From Gammaproteobacteria bacterium (GTDB taxonomy: Bacteria > Pseudomonadota > Gammaproteobacteria > Chromatiales > Chromatiaceae), in the NCBI GenBank assembly GCA_013041975.1, contig JABDQZ010000284.1:1-22059 (forward strand): 22,059 nt of DNA, read 5' to 3'. Each line of letters begins with the position of its first letter. Positions within the stretch are counted from its first letter, which is position 1. Under the pieces are notes generated by a model that worked only from the letters and a program-made list of their open reading frames with translations, ran no database searches and was not told where the DNA came from. This document shows positions 21,558 through 22,059 of the stretch, piece after piece. Made by a program: the position numbers and the translations under genes.

Positions 21558-21562
21558 TTCTA

Positions 21563-22059
21563 TTACTCGATAATTTTAGCAACAACACCCGCACCAACGG
21601 TACGGCCACCCTCACGAATCGCAAATCGAAGACCTTCTTCCATCGCAATCGGAGCAATCAGTTTAACCGTCATCTTCACATTATCACCCGGCATCACCAT
21701 CTCTACGCCTTCTGGCAGATCGCAAGCACCAGTGATATCAGTGGTACGGAAATAAAACTGTGGACGGTAGCCATTAAAGAACGGCGTATGACGACCACCT
21801 TCATCTTTACTCAACACGTAAACTTCAGCTTCGAAGTGTGTATGCGGAGTAATGGAGCCTGGCTTGGCAAGTACCTGGCCACGCTCAACTTCTTCACGCT
21901 TGGTACCACGAAGCAGTACACCAACGTTATCGCCAGCAACACCCTCGTCAAGCAGCTTGCGGAACATCTCAACACCCGTACAGGTAGTCGTCGTGGTATC
22001 TTTGATACCAACAATCTCGATCTCTTCACCAACCTTAACTACACCACGCTCAATACGAC
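21563..22059 (-). CDS. tuf: Elongation factor Tu, C-terminal part (cut by the window edge)
   Basis: The visible 164 residues cover the end of domain 2 (RIERGVVKVGEEIEIVGIKD, GVEMFRKLLDEGVAGDNVGV) and all of domain 3 (LAKPGSITPHTHFEAEVYVL, YRPQFYFRTTDITG). They end in REGGRTVGAGVVAKIIE. The GTPase domain lies beyond the right edge. EF-Tu delivers aminoacyl-tRNA to the ribosome. Position directly before rpsJ marks this as the copy at the end of the str operon, usually called tufA; a second copy elsewhere is likely but not visible here. Confidence 0.97.
   Translation of the reverse strand, partial: RIERGVVKVGEEIEIVGIKDTTTTTCTGVEMFRKLLDEGVAGDNVGVLLRGTKREEVERGQVLAKPGSITPHTHFEAEVYVLSKDEGGRHTPFFNGYRPQFYFRTTDITGACDLPEGVEMVMPGDNVKMTVKLIAPIAMEEGLRFAIREGGRTVGAGVVAKIIE

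Noticed and set aside
1..22059. CRISPR arrays, tRNA or rRNA genes, insertion sequences
   Set aside because: No regularly spaced repeats, no tRNA-like or rRNA-like stretches and no transposase or integrase reading frame were found on either strand.

Overview
The window is a chromosomal segment of a gammaproteobacterium. Twenty-nine genes on the minus strand run in the canonical order tuf - S10 operon - spc operon - alpha operon: tuf (3' part), rpsJ, rplCDWB, rpsS, rplV, rpsC, rplP, rpmC, rpsQ, rplNXE, rpsNH, rplFR, rpsE, rpmD, rplO, secY, rpmJ, rpsMKD, rpoA and rplQ. The proteins look gammaproteobacterial: a 335-residue alpha subunit, the long zinc-free S14, and an SSB ending in DDDIPF. To the left, ssb - MFS transporter - uvrA is the order I recall from Pseudomonas aeruginosa, where bfrA and katA lie between uvrA and rplQ. 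Here that slot holds a different set of four genes. The genus cannot be fixed from this window. A PEP-CTERM-like secreted protein suggests an environmental, polymer-producing lineage.

Layout. 1-80: flank with a 13-base tandem duplication. 81-1975 (minus): ssb and a YajR-like MFS transporter, probably one operon from an extended -10 promoter near 2010. 2119-4944 (plus): uvrA, divergent from the MFS-ssb pair and ending 13 bases from the convergent gene. 4958-5602 (minus): a secreted lamin-tail-domain protein with a PEP-CTERM-type C-terminus and its own promoter. 5705-7633 (minus): a tight three-gene set, HNH endonuclease / unknown 174-residue protein / SAM hydrolase-family (DUF62) protein. 7634-7855: a palindrome-rich spacer with the terminator of the ribosomal cluster. 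7856-22059 (minus): the ribosomal protein, secY and rpoA cluster.

How the genes work together. The large block encodes about half of the ribosomal proteins, the main translocon channel, RNA polymerase alpha and EF-Tu. Most junctions are 0-35 bases or overlaps, so coupled translation is likely. The exceptions are the rpsN-rpsH gap (219 bases), the rpmJ-rpsM gap (92 bases, the alpha-operon leader), the rpoA-rplQ gap (62 bases, with an inverted repeat) and the rpsQ-rplN gap (37 bases, where a spc promoter is expected). The tuf-rpsJ gap is only 5 bases, so the E. coli type of L4-controlled S10 leader cannot be present there.

The least ordinary parts are the rpsN-rpsH spacer, which carries a terminator-like hairpin, a predicted promoter and a REP-like palindrome inside the spc operon, and the accessory slot between uvrA and rplQ. 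I found no tRNA, rRNA, CRISPR array, insertion sequence or prophage gene, and no clear evidence of a wholly new system. The DUF62-unknown-HNH set is the best candidate for unexplained biology.
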